From UBA4285 sp050944355 (GTDB taxonomy: Bacteria; Bacillota; Clostridia; Lachnospirales; Lachnospiraceae), in NCBI GenBank assembly GCA_050944355.1, contig JBMNQX010000009.1:17831-81830 (forward strand): a DNA stretch of 64,000 bases. The letters run 5' to 3'. Positions 35,002-42,965 of this stretch are shown in pieces. How positions within the stretch are numbered: the first letter of the stretch is position 1; every line of letters starts with the position of its first letter. A model generated the notes under the pieces. The model worked only from the letters and a program-made list of their open reading frames with translations, was not told the DNA's origin and did not search any database. The position numbers and the translations under genes are program-made.

Positions 35002-35490
35002 ATGTTAAAGCTTGATTTGGTGACGATCATCGGCACCGTGGTCAATCTGCTGATTCTGTATTTTCTCATGAAGAAGTTTCTGTTTAAGCGCGTCGATGAT
35101 ATCATCGCGAAAAGACAGCAGGCCGTCGACGATCAGTTCAAGAAAGCCGATGAGGCGGCGGCGGCAGCCAAAGCGCAGCAGGATAAACTCACACAGATGG
35201 AACAGCAGACCCGTGAGCAGCAGGAACAGATTCTGAAAGAGACGGCTGACAAGGCCAACTCCGAATATAAAGACATCGTCAGCGCGGCAAATGAAAAGGC
35301 AAAGTCCATTCAGGCGGCTGCCGACGAGGAGATCCGCCGGAAGCACGACGATATGATGAAGAAGGCCCGCAAGGAAGTGGCCGAGATGGCCGTCGAGGCA
35401 GCGGACAAGATCACGGCTTCGCAGACAGGGCCGGAAGTAGACTCGAATCTATACGACGCATTTATTCGCGAAACAGGTGAAAAAGGTTGA
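35002..35490 (+). CDS. atpF: F0F1 ATP synthase subunit b
   Basis: 162 residues; start at 35002 after GGAGG. One N-terminal membrane helix (LVTIIGTVVNLLILYFLMKK) and a long charged coiled coil rich in Ala, Gln, Glu and Lys, as expected for the peripheral stalk. The C-terminus (VDSNLYDAFIRETGEKG) is ordinary and does not contain the missing delta N-terminal domain. Its stop overlaps the TTG start of the fused alpha gene. Confidence 0.95.
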   Translation: MLKLDLVTIIGTVVNLLILYFLMKKFLFKRVDDIIAKRQQAVDDQFKKADEAAAAAKAQQDKLTQMEQQTREQQEQILKETADKANSEYKDIVSAANEKAKSIQAAADEEIRRKHDDMMKKARKEVAEMAVEAADKITASQTGPEVDSNLYDAFIRETGEKG

Positions 35491-37265
35491 GTACTGACAG
35501 AGGAGAAGGGAAGGCCCAGCTTCTGTATGTGACACGGCCGGACGACGAACAGCTGAAAAAAATTCAGGAATTCGTCAGACGCAACACCGGCGAAGACACA
35601 GAGCTGGAGCTGATCGAGGACAAAGAGCTGGAAAGCGGTTTCATTCTGCGCTTTGGCGGCCGGGAGTACGACTGGAGCCGCAAGGGCAGAGTGGCGCAGT
35701 TCGCGGACTCTGTCACAGCCGTGAACAAGGCCGGAAAAGCGCCTGCCCTTGCGACAGATTTTCTGGTCAAGCTGAATGACGATATAAAAGATTTTCATCT
35801 CAAAGCGGCCGGTTCAGAAATAGGGCGGGTCAAGAGCGTCGGCGACAACATCGCCGTCGTGACAGGCGCCAGCCACGCATTTTACGGTGAAATCGTATGC
35901 TTTGAGAGCGGCGTGAAGGGCATGGTGCAGGATATCCGTCCGGGCGAGCTCGGCGTCATCCTGTTCGGAAGCGACAGAAATGTCATGCAGGGCGACAAGG
36001 TCGTGCGGACAAAGCAGATCGCGGGCATTCCGGTCGGACAGGGATTTCTCGGCCGGGTTGTCAACGCTCTCGGCGAGCCGATCGACGGAAAAGGTCCTGT
36101 CACCGATGTCTCCGGATACCGCCCGATAGAATTTCCGGCCCCGGGCATTGTCGAGCGTGAACAGGTGAGCGTCCCGATGGAGACGGGCATCCTGGCGATC
36201 GACTCTATGTTCCCGATCGGGCGCGGTCAGCGTGAGCTGATCGTGGGCGACCGGCAGACCGGCAAGACGACGATCGCGACAGACACGATCCTGAATCAGA
36301 AGGGCAAAGATGTCATCTGCATCTACGTGGCCATCGGGCAGAAGGAATCGTCGGTCGCGCAGATCGTGGAAAATTTCCGAAAAAAAGGCGCCCTTGACTA
36401 CACGATCGTCGTGGCCGCGACGGCCGCGGAGACGGCGTCCCGGCAGTATATCGCCCCGTATGCGGGCACGGCACTCGCCGAGTATTTCATGTACAGCGGG
36501 CACGACGTGCTGATCGTGTATGACGATCTGAGCAAGCATGCGGTGGCGTATCGCGCCATTTCCCTGCTGCTCGGCAGAAGCCCGGGCCGTGAGGCGTATC
36601 CGGGCGACGTGTTCTATCTGCACAGCCGTCTGCTCGAGCGCGCCAGCCGGCTAACCAAGGAGGCGGGCGGCGGATCCATCACCGCGCTGCCGATCATTGA
36701 GACACAGGCGGGCGATGTGTCGGCTTACATTCCGACAAATGTCATTTCCATCACCGACGGACAGATTTATCTGGAAGAGGATCTGTTCAACGCGGGCCAG
36801 CGCCCGGCCGTAAACGTGGGACTTTCCGTCTCCCGTGTCGGTGGAGCCGCACAGAGCCCGGCCATGAAGAAAGCGGCCGGCTCGATCCGTATCGATCTGG
36901 CTCAGTACCGGGAAATGGAAGTGTTCACCCAGTTCTCATCAGACCTGGACGACGCCACGAAAAAACAGCTGGCGTACGGCCGCAGCCTGATGGAACTCTT
37001 AAAACAGCGGGAAGGCTCGCCCCTCACGATGGCCCAGCAGGTTGTCACGCTGGTGGCTGCCACCGGCCATATATTTGACTCGTATCCGCCGGCTTCCGTC
37101 AAGAAGGAACAGGAGAAGCTGCTTACGTATTTCGCTCAGAACTGCGAATCGACTCTGGAGCGGATTGCGACGGCAAAGACACTTGACGACAGTCTGAGAG
37201 ATGCGATTCTGAACGCCTGCAGGAAGTTTGCGCAGGCAGAAACAGAAGGCGAGAATGGCAAGTGA
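35487..37265 (+). CDS. atpA: ATP synthase alpha subunit with the C-terminal domain of delta fused at its N-terminus
   Basis: 592 residues from a TTG overlapping the atpF stop. Residues about 11-75 match the delta-subunit C-terminal domain: LLYVTRPDDEQLKKIQEFV, TELELIEDKELESGFILRF and YDWSRKGRVAQF, parallel to Bacillus AtpH 'IVYSVKPLTDAEM...DLIGGIKVRIG...YDGSVSGKL'. A linker (76-90) leads to a full alpha subunit: VGDNIAVVTGASHAFYGE, P-loop GDRQTGKT at 254-261, and YIPTNVISITDGQIYLE. Ordinary alpha is about 500 residues; 592 minus 90 fits. The gene for delta normally lies between b and alpha, and here no other delta is found. The roughly 105-residue N-terminal helical domain of delta is absent from the operon. 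Confidence 0.93.
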   Translation: MSTDRGEGKAQLLYVTRPDDEQLKKIQEFVRRNTGEDTELELIEDKELESGFILRFGGREYDWSRKGRVAQFADSVTAVNKAGKAPALATDFLVKLNDDIKDFHLKAAGSEIGRVKSVGDNIAVVTGASHAFYGEIVCFESGVKGMVQDIRPGELGVILFGSDRNVMQGDKVVRTKQIAGIPVGQGFLGRVVNALGEPIDGKGPVTDVSGYRPIEFPAPGIVEREQVSVPMETGILAIDSMFPIGRGQRELIVGDRQTGKTTIATDTILNQKGKDVICIYVAIGQKESSVAQIVENFRKKGALDYTIVVAATAAETASRQYIAPYAGTALAEYFMYSGHDVLIVYDDLSKHAVAYRAISLLLGRSPGREAYPGDVFYLHSRLLERASRLTKEAGGGSITALPIIETQAGDVSAYIPTNVISITDGQIYLEEDLFNAGQRPAVNVGLSVSRVGGAAQSPAMKKAAGSIRIDLAQYREMEVFTQFSSDLDDATKKQLAYGRSLMELLKQREGSPLTMAQQVVTLVAATGHIFDSYPPASVKKEQEKLLTYFAQNCESTLERIATAKTLDDSLRDAILNACRKFAQAETEGENGK

Positions 37266-38208
37266 AAAGGAAATCCGCGACAGAATCAAGAGCATCAATG
37301 ACACGAGGAAGATCACGCGGGCCATGTACATGATCTCGTCCATCAAGATGCAGAAGGCCAGAAAAAATCTGAAGAACAGCGAACCGTATTTTTACGCGCT
37401 TCAGAAGGAAATCGGCAAGATTCTGTACCATTTTCCACATATCGACAGCATGTATTTCGCCGACTCACCGAGAAGAAACACAGATGCGCCGCTGGCGGTC
37501 ATCGTCATGACCGGCGACAAGGGCATGTGCGGATCCTTCAACCTGGATGTGCTGAAGGCGGCGGAAAATTACGTGAAGGATCTTCCGAACTACCGGTTTT
37601 ACGGAGTCGGAGAAGTGGGAAGGCAGTATCTGACGGCCAAGGGCTACCCGGTCGCTGATTTTTACTACACCAGTGCTTCTCCCAACATGCACCGGTCGCG
37701 CCTCATCATGGAAGAAATGATTCAGGAGTATGTGAACGGGGAGATCAGCGGCATCACGGTGATTTACACGCGGATGGTCAACACGATGCGCATGGATCTC
37801 GAGATCCATCCGATGATTCCCATCGACCCGGACCGCTTTATCCCGAGCGATGTGGACGACGACAAGAGGGCCGACACGGCGCGCGCCAACCCGGATCTGG
37901 CGAGAGCGGCAGAGTCGCATGATCAGGAGTATTATTCGGAAAACGCCCTGTATCTTCCCAGCCCGCACCGCGTTCTGCATCAGGTTATTTACAACTACAT
38001 CTGTGGCTTCGTCTACGGGGCCATGGTCGAGTCGTCGGCCAGCGAAGAAAATTCGCGGATGCGGGCGATGCAGGCGGCGACGGACAACGCAGACGCCATG
38101 CTCTCCGACCTTTCGGTCAGTTTCAACCGCGTCCGTCAGGGCGCGATCACGCAGGAGATCACGGAAGTCGCGGCCGGAGCCAGGGCATACAGAAATAAAA
38201 ACAGGTAA
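37255..38208 (+). CDS. atpG: F0F1 ATP synthase subunit gamma
   Basis: 317 residues from ATG 37255, overlapping the end of atpA by 11 bases. N-terminal helix EIRDRIKSINDTRKITRAMYMIS and C-terminal helix ATDNADAMLSDLSVSFNRVR make the central shaft; VIVMTGDKGMCGSFN is the usual core. It is about 30 residues longer than common because of an acidic insert around 200-230 (DVDDDKRADTARANPDLARA). Confidence 0.95.
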   Translation: MASEKEIRDRIKSINDTRKITRAMYMISSIKMQKARKNLKNSEPYFYALQKEIGKILYHFPHIDSMYFADSPRRNTDAPLAVIVMTGDKGMCGSFNLDVLKAAENYVKDLPNYRFYGVGEVGRQYLTAKGYPVADFYYTSASPNMHRSRLIMEEMIQEYVNGEISGITVIYTRMVNTMRMDLEIHPMIPIDPDRFIPSDVDDDKRADTARANPDLARAAESHDQEYYSENALYLPSPHRVLHQVIYNYICGFVYGAMVESSASEENSRMRAMQAATDNADAMLSDLSVSFNRVRQGAITQEITEVAAGARAYRNKNR

Positions 38209-38226
38209 GGAATGAGGATATGACCT

Positions 38227-39630
38227 ATGAATGATAAGGAACCAGGTATCGGCCGGATAGCGGCCGTTTCCGGACCGGTTGTGGACGTTAAGTTCCCGGA
38301 AGGACAGCTTCCTCACATTCAGGAGGCGCTGACCGTAAAGCTCGACGGCAGAACCTGTGTCATGGAAGTGGCGCAGCAGACAGGCGACAATATCGTCCGC
38401 TGTATTATGCTGGCGCCCAGCGAGGGACTTTCCCGCGACATGGAAGTCATGGCGACGGGGAAGGGAATAGAAGTGCCGGTCGGGGACAAGACGCTTGGAC
38501 GTCTGTTCGATGTTCTGGGCAATACACTCGACGGCGGCGAAAGTCTGGAAAAGGAAGAGCACTGGGAGATCCACCGCGATGCCCCGGCCTTCACTGACCA
38601 GAGCCCGGTCGCTGAGATGTTTGAGACCGGCATCAAGGTCATCGACCTTCTGGCCCCGTACGCGAAAGGCGGCAAGGTCGGTCTGTTCGGCGGCGCCGGC
38701 GTCGGGAAAACCGTGCTGATTCAGGAGCTGATCCACAATGTCGCCAGCGAAGCCGGCGGCTACTCCATCTTTACGGGTGTCGGCGAGCGTTCCCGCGAGG
38801 GCAACGATCTGTGGAAAGAAATGAAAGCCTCGGGCGTTCTCGACAAGACCGCCCTGGTGTTCGGACAGATGAACGAACCGCCGGGGGCCCGCATGCGCGT
38901 GGCCGAGACGGGACTGACGATGGCCGAATATTTCCGCGACGTAGAGCACAGAGATGTACTTTTGTTTATTGACAATATCTTCCGTTTCGTGCAGGCTGGT
39001 TCTGAGGTATCATCGCTGCTCGGCCGGATGCCGTCGGCCGTCGGCTATCAGCCGACTCTGGCCAATGACATGGGTGCCCTGCAGGAGCGCATCGCCTCGA
39101 CGAAAAACGGGTCCATCACGTCCGTGCAGGCCGTCTACGTTCCTGCCGATGACATGACAGACCCGGCGCCGGCCACGACATTTACCCATCTGGACGCGAC
39201 CACCGTCCTGTCCCGCAAAATCGTGGAGCAGGGCATTTACCCGGCGGTCGACCCTCTCGCTTCCTCATCCCGCATCCTTGAACCGGACGTCGTGGGCGAA
39301 GAACACTACCAGACGGCGAGACGCGTCGTGGAAATTCTGCAGCACTACAAGGAACTGCAGGATATCATCGCCATCATGGGCATGGACGAACTTTCCGACG
39401 AGGACAAGAAACTGGTGTACCGCGCCCGCAAAGTTCAGAGATTCCTCTCTCAGCCGTTCTTCGTGGCGGAAAACTTCACGGGTGTTCCCGGCGTGTATGT
39501 CAGCGTGCAGGACACCGTGAAAGGGTTTGAGGAAATCCTGGACGGAAAGCTCGACGACGTCCCGGAGAGCGCGTTCTTCAACGTGGGCACGATCGAAGAC
39601 GCCAAGAAAAAAGCGGATCAGATGAAGTGA
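38227..39630 (+). CDS. atpD: F0F1 ATP synthase subunit beta
   Basis: 467 residues, usual length. The catalytic P-loop GGAGVGKT, GERSREGNDLWKEM, and ALVFGQMNEPPGARMRV are present, as is the DELSDEDK segment. It carries the catalytic nucleotide sites of F1. Confidence 0.97.
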   Translation: MNDKEPGIGRIAAVSGPVVDVKFPEGQLPHIQEALTVKLDGRTCVMEVAQQTGDNIVRCIMLAPSEGLSRDMEVMATGKGIEVPVGDKTLGRLFDVLGNTLDGGESLEKEEHWEIHRDAPAFTDQSPVAEMFETGIKVIDLLAPYAKGGKVGLFGGAGVGKTVLIQELIHNVASEAGGYSIFTGVGERSREGNDLWKEMKASGVLDKTALVFGQMNEPPGARMRVAETGLTMAEYFRDVEHRDVLLFIDNIFRFVQAGSEVSSLLGRMPSAVGYQPTLANDMGALQERIASTKNGSITSVQAVYVPADDMTDPAPATTFTHLDATTVLSRKIVEQGIYPAVDPLASSSRILEPDVVGEEHYQTARRVVEILQHYKELQDIIAIMGMDELSDEDKKLVYRARKVQRFLSQPFFVAENFTGVPGVYVSVQDTVKGFEEILDGKLDDVPESAFFNVGTIEDAKKKADQMK

Positions 39631-39642
39631 GGTTCCTGACAA

Positions 39643-40059
39643 ATGGCAGAATTTACCTTCCGGGTCTTTTGCTGCGACAGGAAATTCTATGACGGCCCCT
39701 GCGAAAAGCTGATTTTCCCGGGCTTTCAGGGCGACATCGAGGTTCTCGCCCATCACGAGACGATGACGGCGGCCGTGCAGAACGGCACCATGCGCTATCT
39801 CCTCCCGGGCGATGAGCAGTGGCGGACGGCAGCGGTCTCTCATGGATTTGTCGAGGTAAAGGACAATGTCGTTACTATGATCGTGTACTCCTGCGAGAAG
39901 CCGGAGGAAATCGACGTGTACCGCGCCCAGGAGGCGCTGGAGCGGGCGCGCGAGCGCATGATCAACAAACAGAGTATTGTAGAGTACCATATGAACCGCG
40001 CGGCGATGGCGCGCGCCATGGCCAGGCTGAAGACAGCCGGCAAGTATCAGGCTAACTAA
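39643..40059 (+). CDS. atpC: F0F1 ATP synthase subunit epsilon
   Basis: 138 residues, last gene of the operon. N-terminal beta sandwich (FPGFQGDIEVLAHHETMTAA) and a C-terminal helical pair (RAQEALERARERMINKQSIV). The start codon is part of a TGACAAATG word. It connects the rotor and can inhibit ATP hydrolysis. Confidence 0.95.
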   Translation: MAEFTFRVFCCDRKFYDGPCEKLIFPGFQGDIEVLAHHETMTAAVQNGTMRYLLPGDEQWRTAAVSHGFVEVKDNVVTMIVYSCEKPEEIDVYRAQEALERARERMINKQSIVEYHMNRAAMARAMARLKTAGKYQAN

Positions 40060-40070
40060 AGAGGACAGAC

Positions 40071-40907
40071 ATGATAGGAGTTATCGATGTGGGTGGAGGC
40101 ACCCGGGGTGCCTTCGGGGCCGGAGTGCTGGATTACTGCATGCAGCACCAGATCAACTTTGACTACTGCGCCGGCGTTTCGGCCGGAGCGGCCAACGTTT
40201 CGTCCTATATCGCCGGACAGATGGGGCGGAACTACAAATTTTACACGGAATACGGCTTCCGCCGCGAGTACATGGGCTGGAACAATTTCCTGAAAGACGG
40301 ATATTACGTCAATCTCGACTATATCTACAGCACGCTCAGCAATTCGGACGGCGAGTATCCGCTGGACTACGACGCAATCATGAGTTCGGACTGCAAAATG
40401 ATCGTCGTCGCGACCGACGCCCGTTCCGGGAAGGCGCATTACTTCACAAAGGCGGACATGAAGAAGGACCACTATGAAATCATCAAGGCGTCCTGCTGCG
40501 TGCCGGTGATCGACCGCCCGTATCCGGTGAAGGGAAGATTTTATTTTGACGGCGGACTTTCAGACCCGATTCCGCTTCAGAAGGCGTTTGGAGACGGCTG
40601 CGACAAAGTTGTGGTCATCCTCACGAAGCCGCGCAACTTCTACCGCACGGACGGCGCCGACCGCCGCATGGCTTTAGGGCTGCGCAAGTACCCGAAGTCG
40701 GCGGAGGATCTCAGGAACCGCTCGAAGGTCTACAATCAGCAGCTCGATCTGTGCAAACACTACGAACAGCAGGGCAAAGTGCTCATCATCGCCCCGTACA
40801 CGACGGGTCACATGAAGACCCTGACGCAGGACAAAGAAGCCATCAAGAACCTGTACCGGATGGGCTACCAGGCGGCGGATCCGATCGTGGATTTTGTCCG
40901 GAGCTGA
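40071..40907 (+). CDS. Patatin-like phospholipase
   Basis: 278 residues, 11 bases after atpC. The patatin motifs are the glycine-rich anion hole GVIDVGGGTRGAFGAGVLD, the nucleophile serine in AGVSAGAAN (GXSXG) and the Asp of FDGGLSDPIP (DG-G/A). It should be a cytoplasmic lipid acyl hydrolase, like the E. coli YjjU class. It may be cotranscribed with the ATP synthase genes, with a terminator only after it. Confidence 0.92.
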   Translation: MIGVIDVGGGTRGAFGAGVLDYCMQHQINFDYCAGVSAGAANVSSYIAGQMGRNYKFYTEYGFRREYMGWNNFLKDGYYVNLDYIYSTLSNSDGEYPLDYDAIMSSDCKMIVVATDARSGKAHYFTKADMKKDHYEIIKASCCVPVIDRPYPVKGRFYFDGGLSDPIPLQKAFGDGCDKVVVILTKPRNFYRTDGADRRMALGLRKYPKSAEDLRNRSKVYNQQLDLCKHYEQQGKVLIIAPYTTGHMKTLTQDKEAIKNLYRMGYQAADPIVDFVRS

Positions 40908-40931
40908 AATGATTGTAAAGTGCATACATGA

Positions 40932-40979
40932 AAATACCGGCTGCAGACGTACGAACTGCGCCTGCGGCCGGTATTATTT
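40932..40979 (+). terminator. Terminator after the patatin gene
   Basis: AATACCGGCTGCAG pairs with CTGCGGCCGGTATT, followed by ATTTATG. Strong stem, short T tract. The rest of the gap to 41229 holds only the HTH-like remnant described next. Confidence 0.8.
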
Positions 40980-41122
40980 ATGCAGAAATTATCTTGTCAG
41001 CAGGTTATCAGTTAATCTGATGAGAACTAAATTCCTGCTGTGCCTGTGCGATGACGTTCTGGGCAATTTTATCACGATGCAACTTTCTGCTTTCCTTACA
41101 AGTATAATACCATATCCGGCAT

Positions 41123-41233
41123 TCACGCGCTTATTCCACTCCGCCCGGCATCCTCTAATACGAGAATGGCGTCGATCGGCACACTGAACAGAGCCGACAG
41201 GCCGACAAAATCCTCCTGTTCCGGCTCCGTCAG
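41123..41233 (-). pseudogene. Remnant resembling the end of an XRE-type helix-turn-helix domain
   Basis: Right after the rtcB stop on the same strand, an open stretch of 36 codons reads LTEPEQEDFVGLSALFSVPIDAILVLEDAG, similar to the last helices of Cro/C1-type DNA-binding domains ('EP..ENLIALADLFGVSVDYLLGRE'). It has no start codon and no recognition helix, so it looks like the tail of a decayed regulator gene. Resemblance is by eye only. Confidence 0.35.
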
Positions 41234-42438
41234 CCTGATGCTTTAAAGTTGTAAACCGGCTTCATCACCTCAATGACATCCACAGATGGCCCGATATCAC
41301 CGATGATGTCTCCGAGTGACTTGTACGCCATCGGAGCTTCGTCAATTGTGTCCTCGTTCACGGATGTTGTATAAACACCTTTCATGCTTTCCTGATATTC
41401 CCTGAGAGAAAGATTTTCCCTTGCTTTTGCCCTGGACATCAGTCTTCCGGCCCCGTGCGGAGCAGAGTAGTTCCAGTCCGGGTTTCCCTTTCCGACTGCG
41501 ATGATGCTTCCGTCTCTCATGTTGATCGGAATCAGCACCTTTTCACCGTCATGCGCCGCGATAGCTCCTTTTCGGAGGATCATCTGATCCGTATCGATGT
41601 AATTGTGAATGGTATGGAAGGCATCTGTCTGATGCAGGCCGGCTCTGTCCAGGATCACGGCAGCCATGATCTCCCTGCTGCGCCTCGCGAACTTCTGGCA
41701 GATTTCCATATCGTGCAGATAATCGAGGAATGCCTGTCCGCTCAGATAACACAGGTCCTCCGGCATATCTGTGTCAGAACTCATTTTCTTCTCTCGGAGT
41801 GCATTCAGCGCCGGCTCAATTTCCTGAAATCTCCCCTGTTCTTTCAGACTTCTGACGATTTCGCCGCGTTCCTTTTCGTAGTTGTCGATACCCTTGTGCT
41901 GGTCTGCTGCCATTCCCTGATAAATTTCCGCCACCTGTTTGCCAAGGTTCCGGCTGCCGCTGTGGATCACCAGGTATTTCGTTCCATCACTTGCGACATC
42001 CACTTCGATGAAATGATTTCCTCCGCCAAGAGTTCCCAGACTGCGTTTCAGCCAGTTCAGTTTCTTCAGCTTATCAAAGCAGCGCAGTTCTTCCAGGCCG
42101 AAGCTTTCCTGTTCCCGGTCCCATACATTCATACCGGATGGTATAAAATGCGCTGCCGCATCCAGCTTTTCAAAATCAATATCACATTTGCCAAGATTCA
42201 CGGTGTACATGCCGCAGCCGATATCCACGCCAACCACATTCGGAACCGCCTTGTCTGTCACGGTCATCGTTGTGCCGATTGTGCATCCCTTCCCGGCATG
42301 TACGTCCGGCATGATCCTTACCCTGGATCCTTCTGTGAAGTCGTAATCGCACATTCTCCGGATCTGCCCGACAGCCTCCGGTTCGACAACAGACGCAAAG
42401 CAGACGGCCGTGCATTTCTTCCCTTTGATTTCAAACAT
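41230..42438 (-). CDS. rtcB: RtcB family RNA ligase
   Basis: 402 residues; start at 42438 behind AGAGGG. Metal and nucleotide motifs are intact: MPDVHAGKGCTIGTTM, VGVDIGCGM with metal-binding C75, LGGGNHFIEV, IHSGSRNLGK, and SAPHGAGRLMSRAKA with the guanylylated histidine. RtcB joins RNA ends bearing 2',3'-cyclic or 3'-phosphate and repairs RNA after stress or tRNA cleavage. There is no archease or rtcA/rtcR next to it. Codon use looks more AT-rich than in neighbours, and both flanks hold non-coding remnants, which would fit acquisition or gene replacement. Confidence 0.95.
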   Translation of the reverse strand: MFEIKGKKCTAVCFASVVEPEAVGQIRRMCDYDFTEGSRVRIMPDVHAGKGCTIGTTMTVTDKAVPNVVGVDIGCGMYTVNLGKCDIDFEKLDAAAHFIPSGMNVWDREQESFGLEELRCFDKLKKLNWLKRSLGTLGGGNHFIEVDVASDGTKYLVIHSGSRNLGKQVAEIYQGMAADQHKGIDNYEKERGEIVRSLKEQGRFQEIEPALNALREKKMSSDTDMPEDLCYLSGQAFLDYLHDMEICQKFARRSREIMAAVILDRAGLHQTDAFHTIHNYIDTDQMILRKGAIAAHDGEKVLIPINMRDGSIIAVGKGNPDWNYSAPHGAGRLMSRAKARENLSLREYQESMKGVYTTSVNEDTIDEAPMAYKSLGDIIGDIGPSVDVIEVMKPVYNFKASG

Positions 42439-42543
42439 TGTTTTCCCTCTTATCGTAAAAAGCGGATCATACTCCATGGGAGACTTTAACGCGCGGTTTT
42501 CCGGTTGAAAGCCGCATGTTCTTCCATCTGAGCTGATCGGACA

Positions 42544-42583
42544 TAAAAAATACCGCCTGTCCTGCTCCGTGCGGGATAAGCGG
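42544..42583 (-). terminator. Terminator-like hairpin in the rtcB upstream region (minus strand)
   Basis: On the minus strand an imperfect stem CCGCTTATCCCGC / GCAGGACAGGCGG is followed by TATTTTTTATG, about 105 bases before the rtcB start. It may end a lost upstream gene or act as an attenuator. The rest of 42439-42903 shows no gene I can support. Confidence 0.45.
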
Positions 42584-42903
42584 CCGGTTTCAAAAGAATC
42601 TTCCGGTTCACCGGATTATATTGGCACACAGTATATCCGGCATTTCTTATCCTGACGGGAGCGCGTAAAAAGAACGCCCTGCTCATGTTTCTGCAGTGCA
42701 TCCCGGCTGGTATTGTCAGAAAAACCGGATAATACTGCTGACATTTTTTTCCTTTCCGGGCATCGCCCATCATTTTCTTTACAGTACCTTAACACGAAAA
42801 TTGGAATCTGTCGTTATACTTGTGGTATAAACTGACAACGGCAGCGAATTCCCAAAATTTCTGATATTCTGCAGCTGACGGGCAGAATCCTGTCATGCCG
42901 GTA

Positions 42904-42932
42904 TTTACCGTGAATCTCTTTTTTGGTATAGT
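42904..42932 (+). promoter_or_regulatory. Promoter of ptsI
   Basis: TTTACC (42904-42909) and TATAGT (42927-42932), 17-base spacer. Upstream, near 42814-42830, is an imperfect palindrome TTATACTTGTGGTATAA that could be an operator. Confidence 0.6.
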
Positions 42933-42965
42933 TTGATTAGATAGATTTCGTGGGAGGCTGTACAT

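Noticed and set aside
42486..42773. Open frame of 95 codons on the minus strand upstream of rtcB
   Set aside because: No ribosome site, low-quality composition rich in Arg and Ala, overlaps a terminator-like hairpin, and no recognisable protein family.
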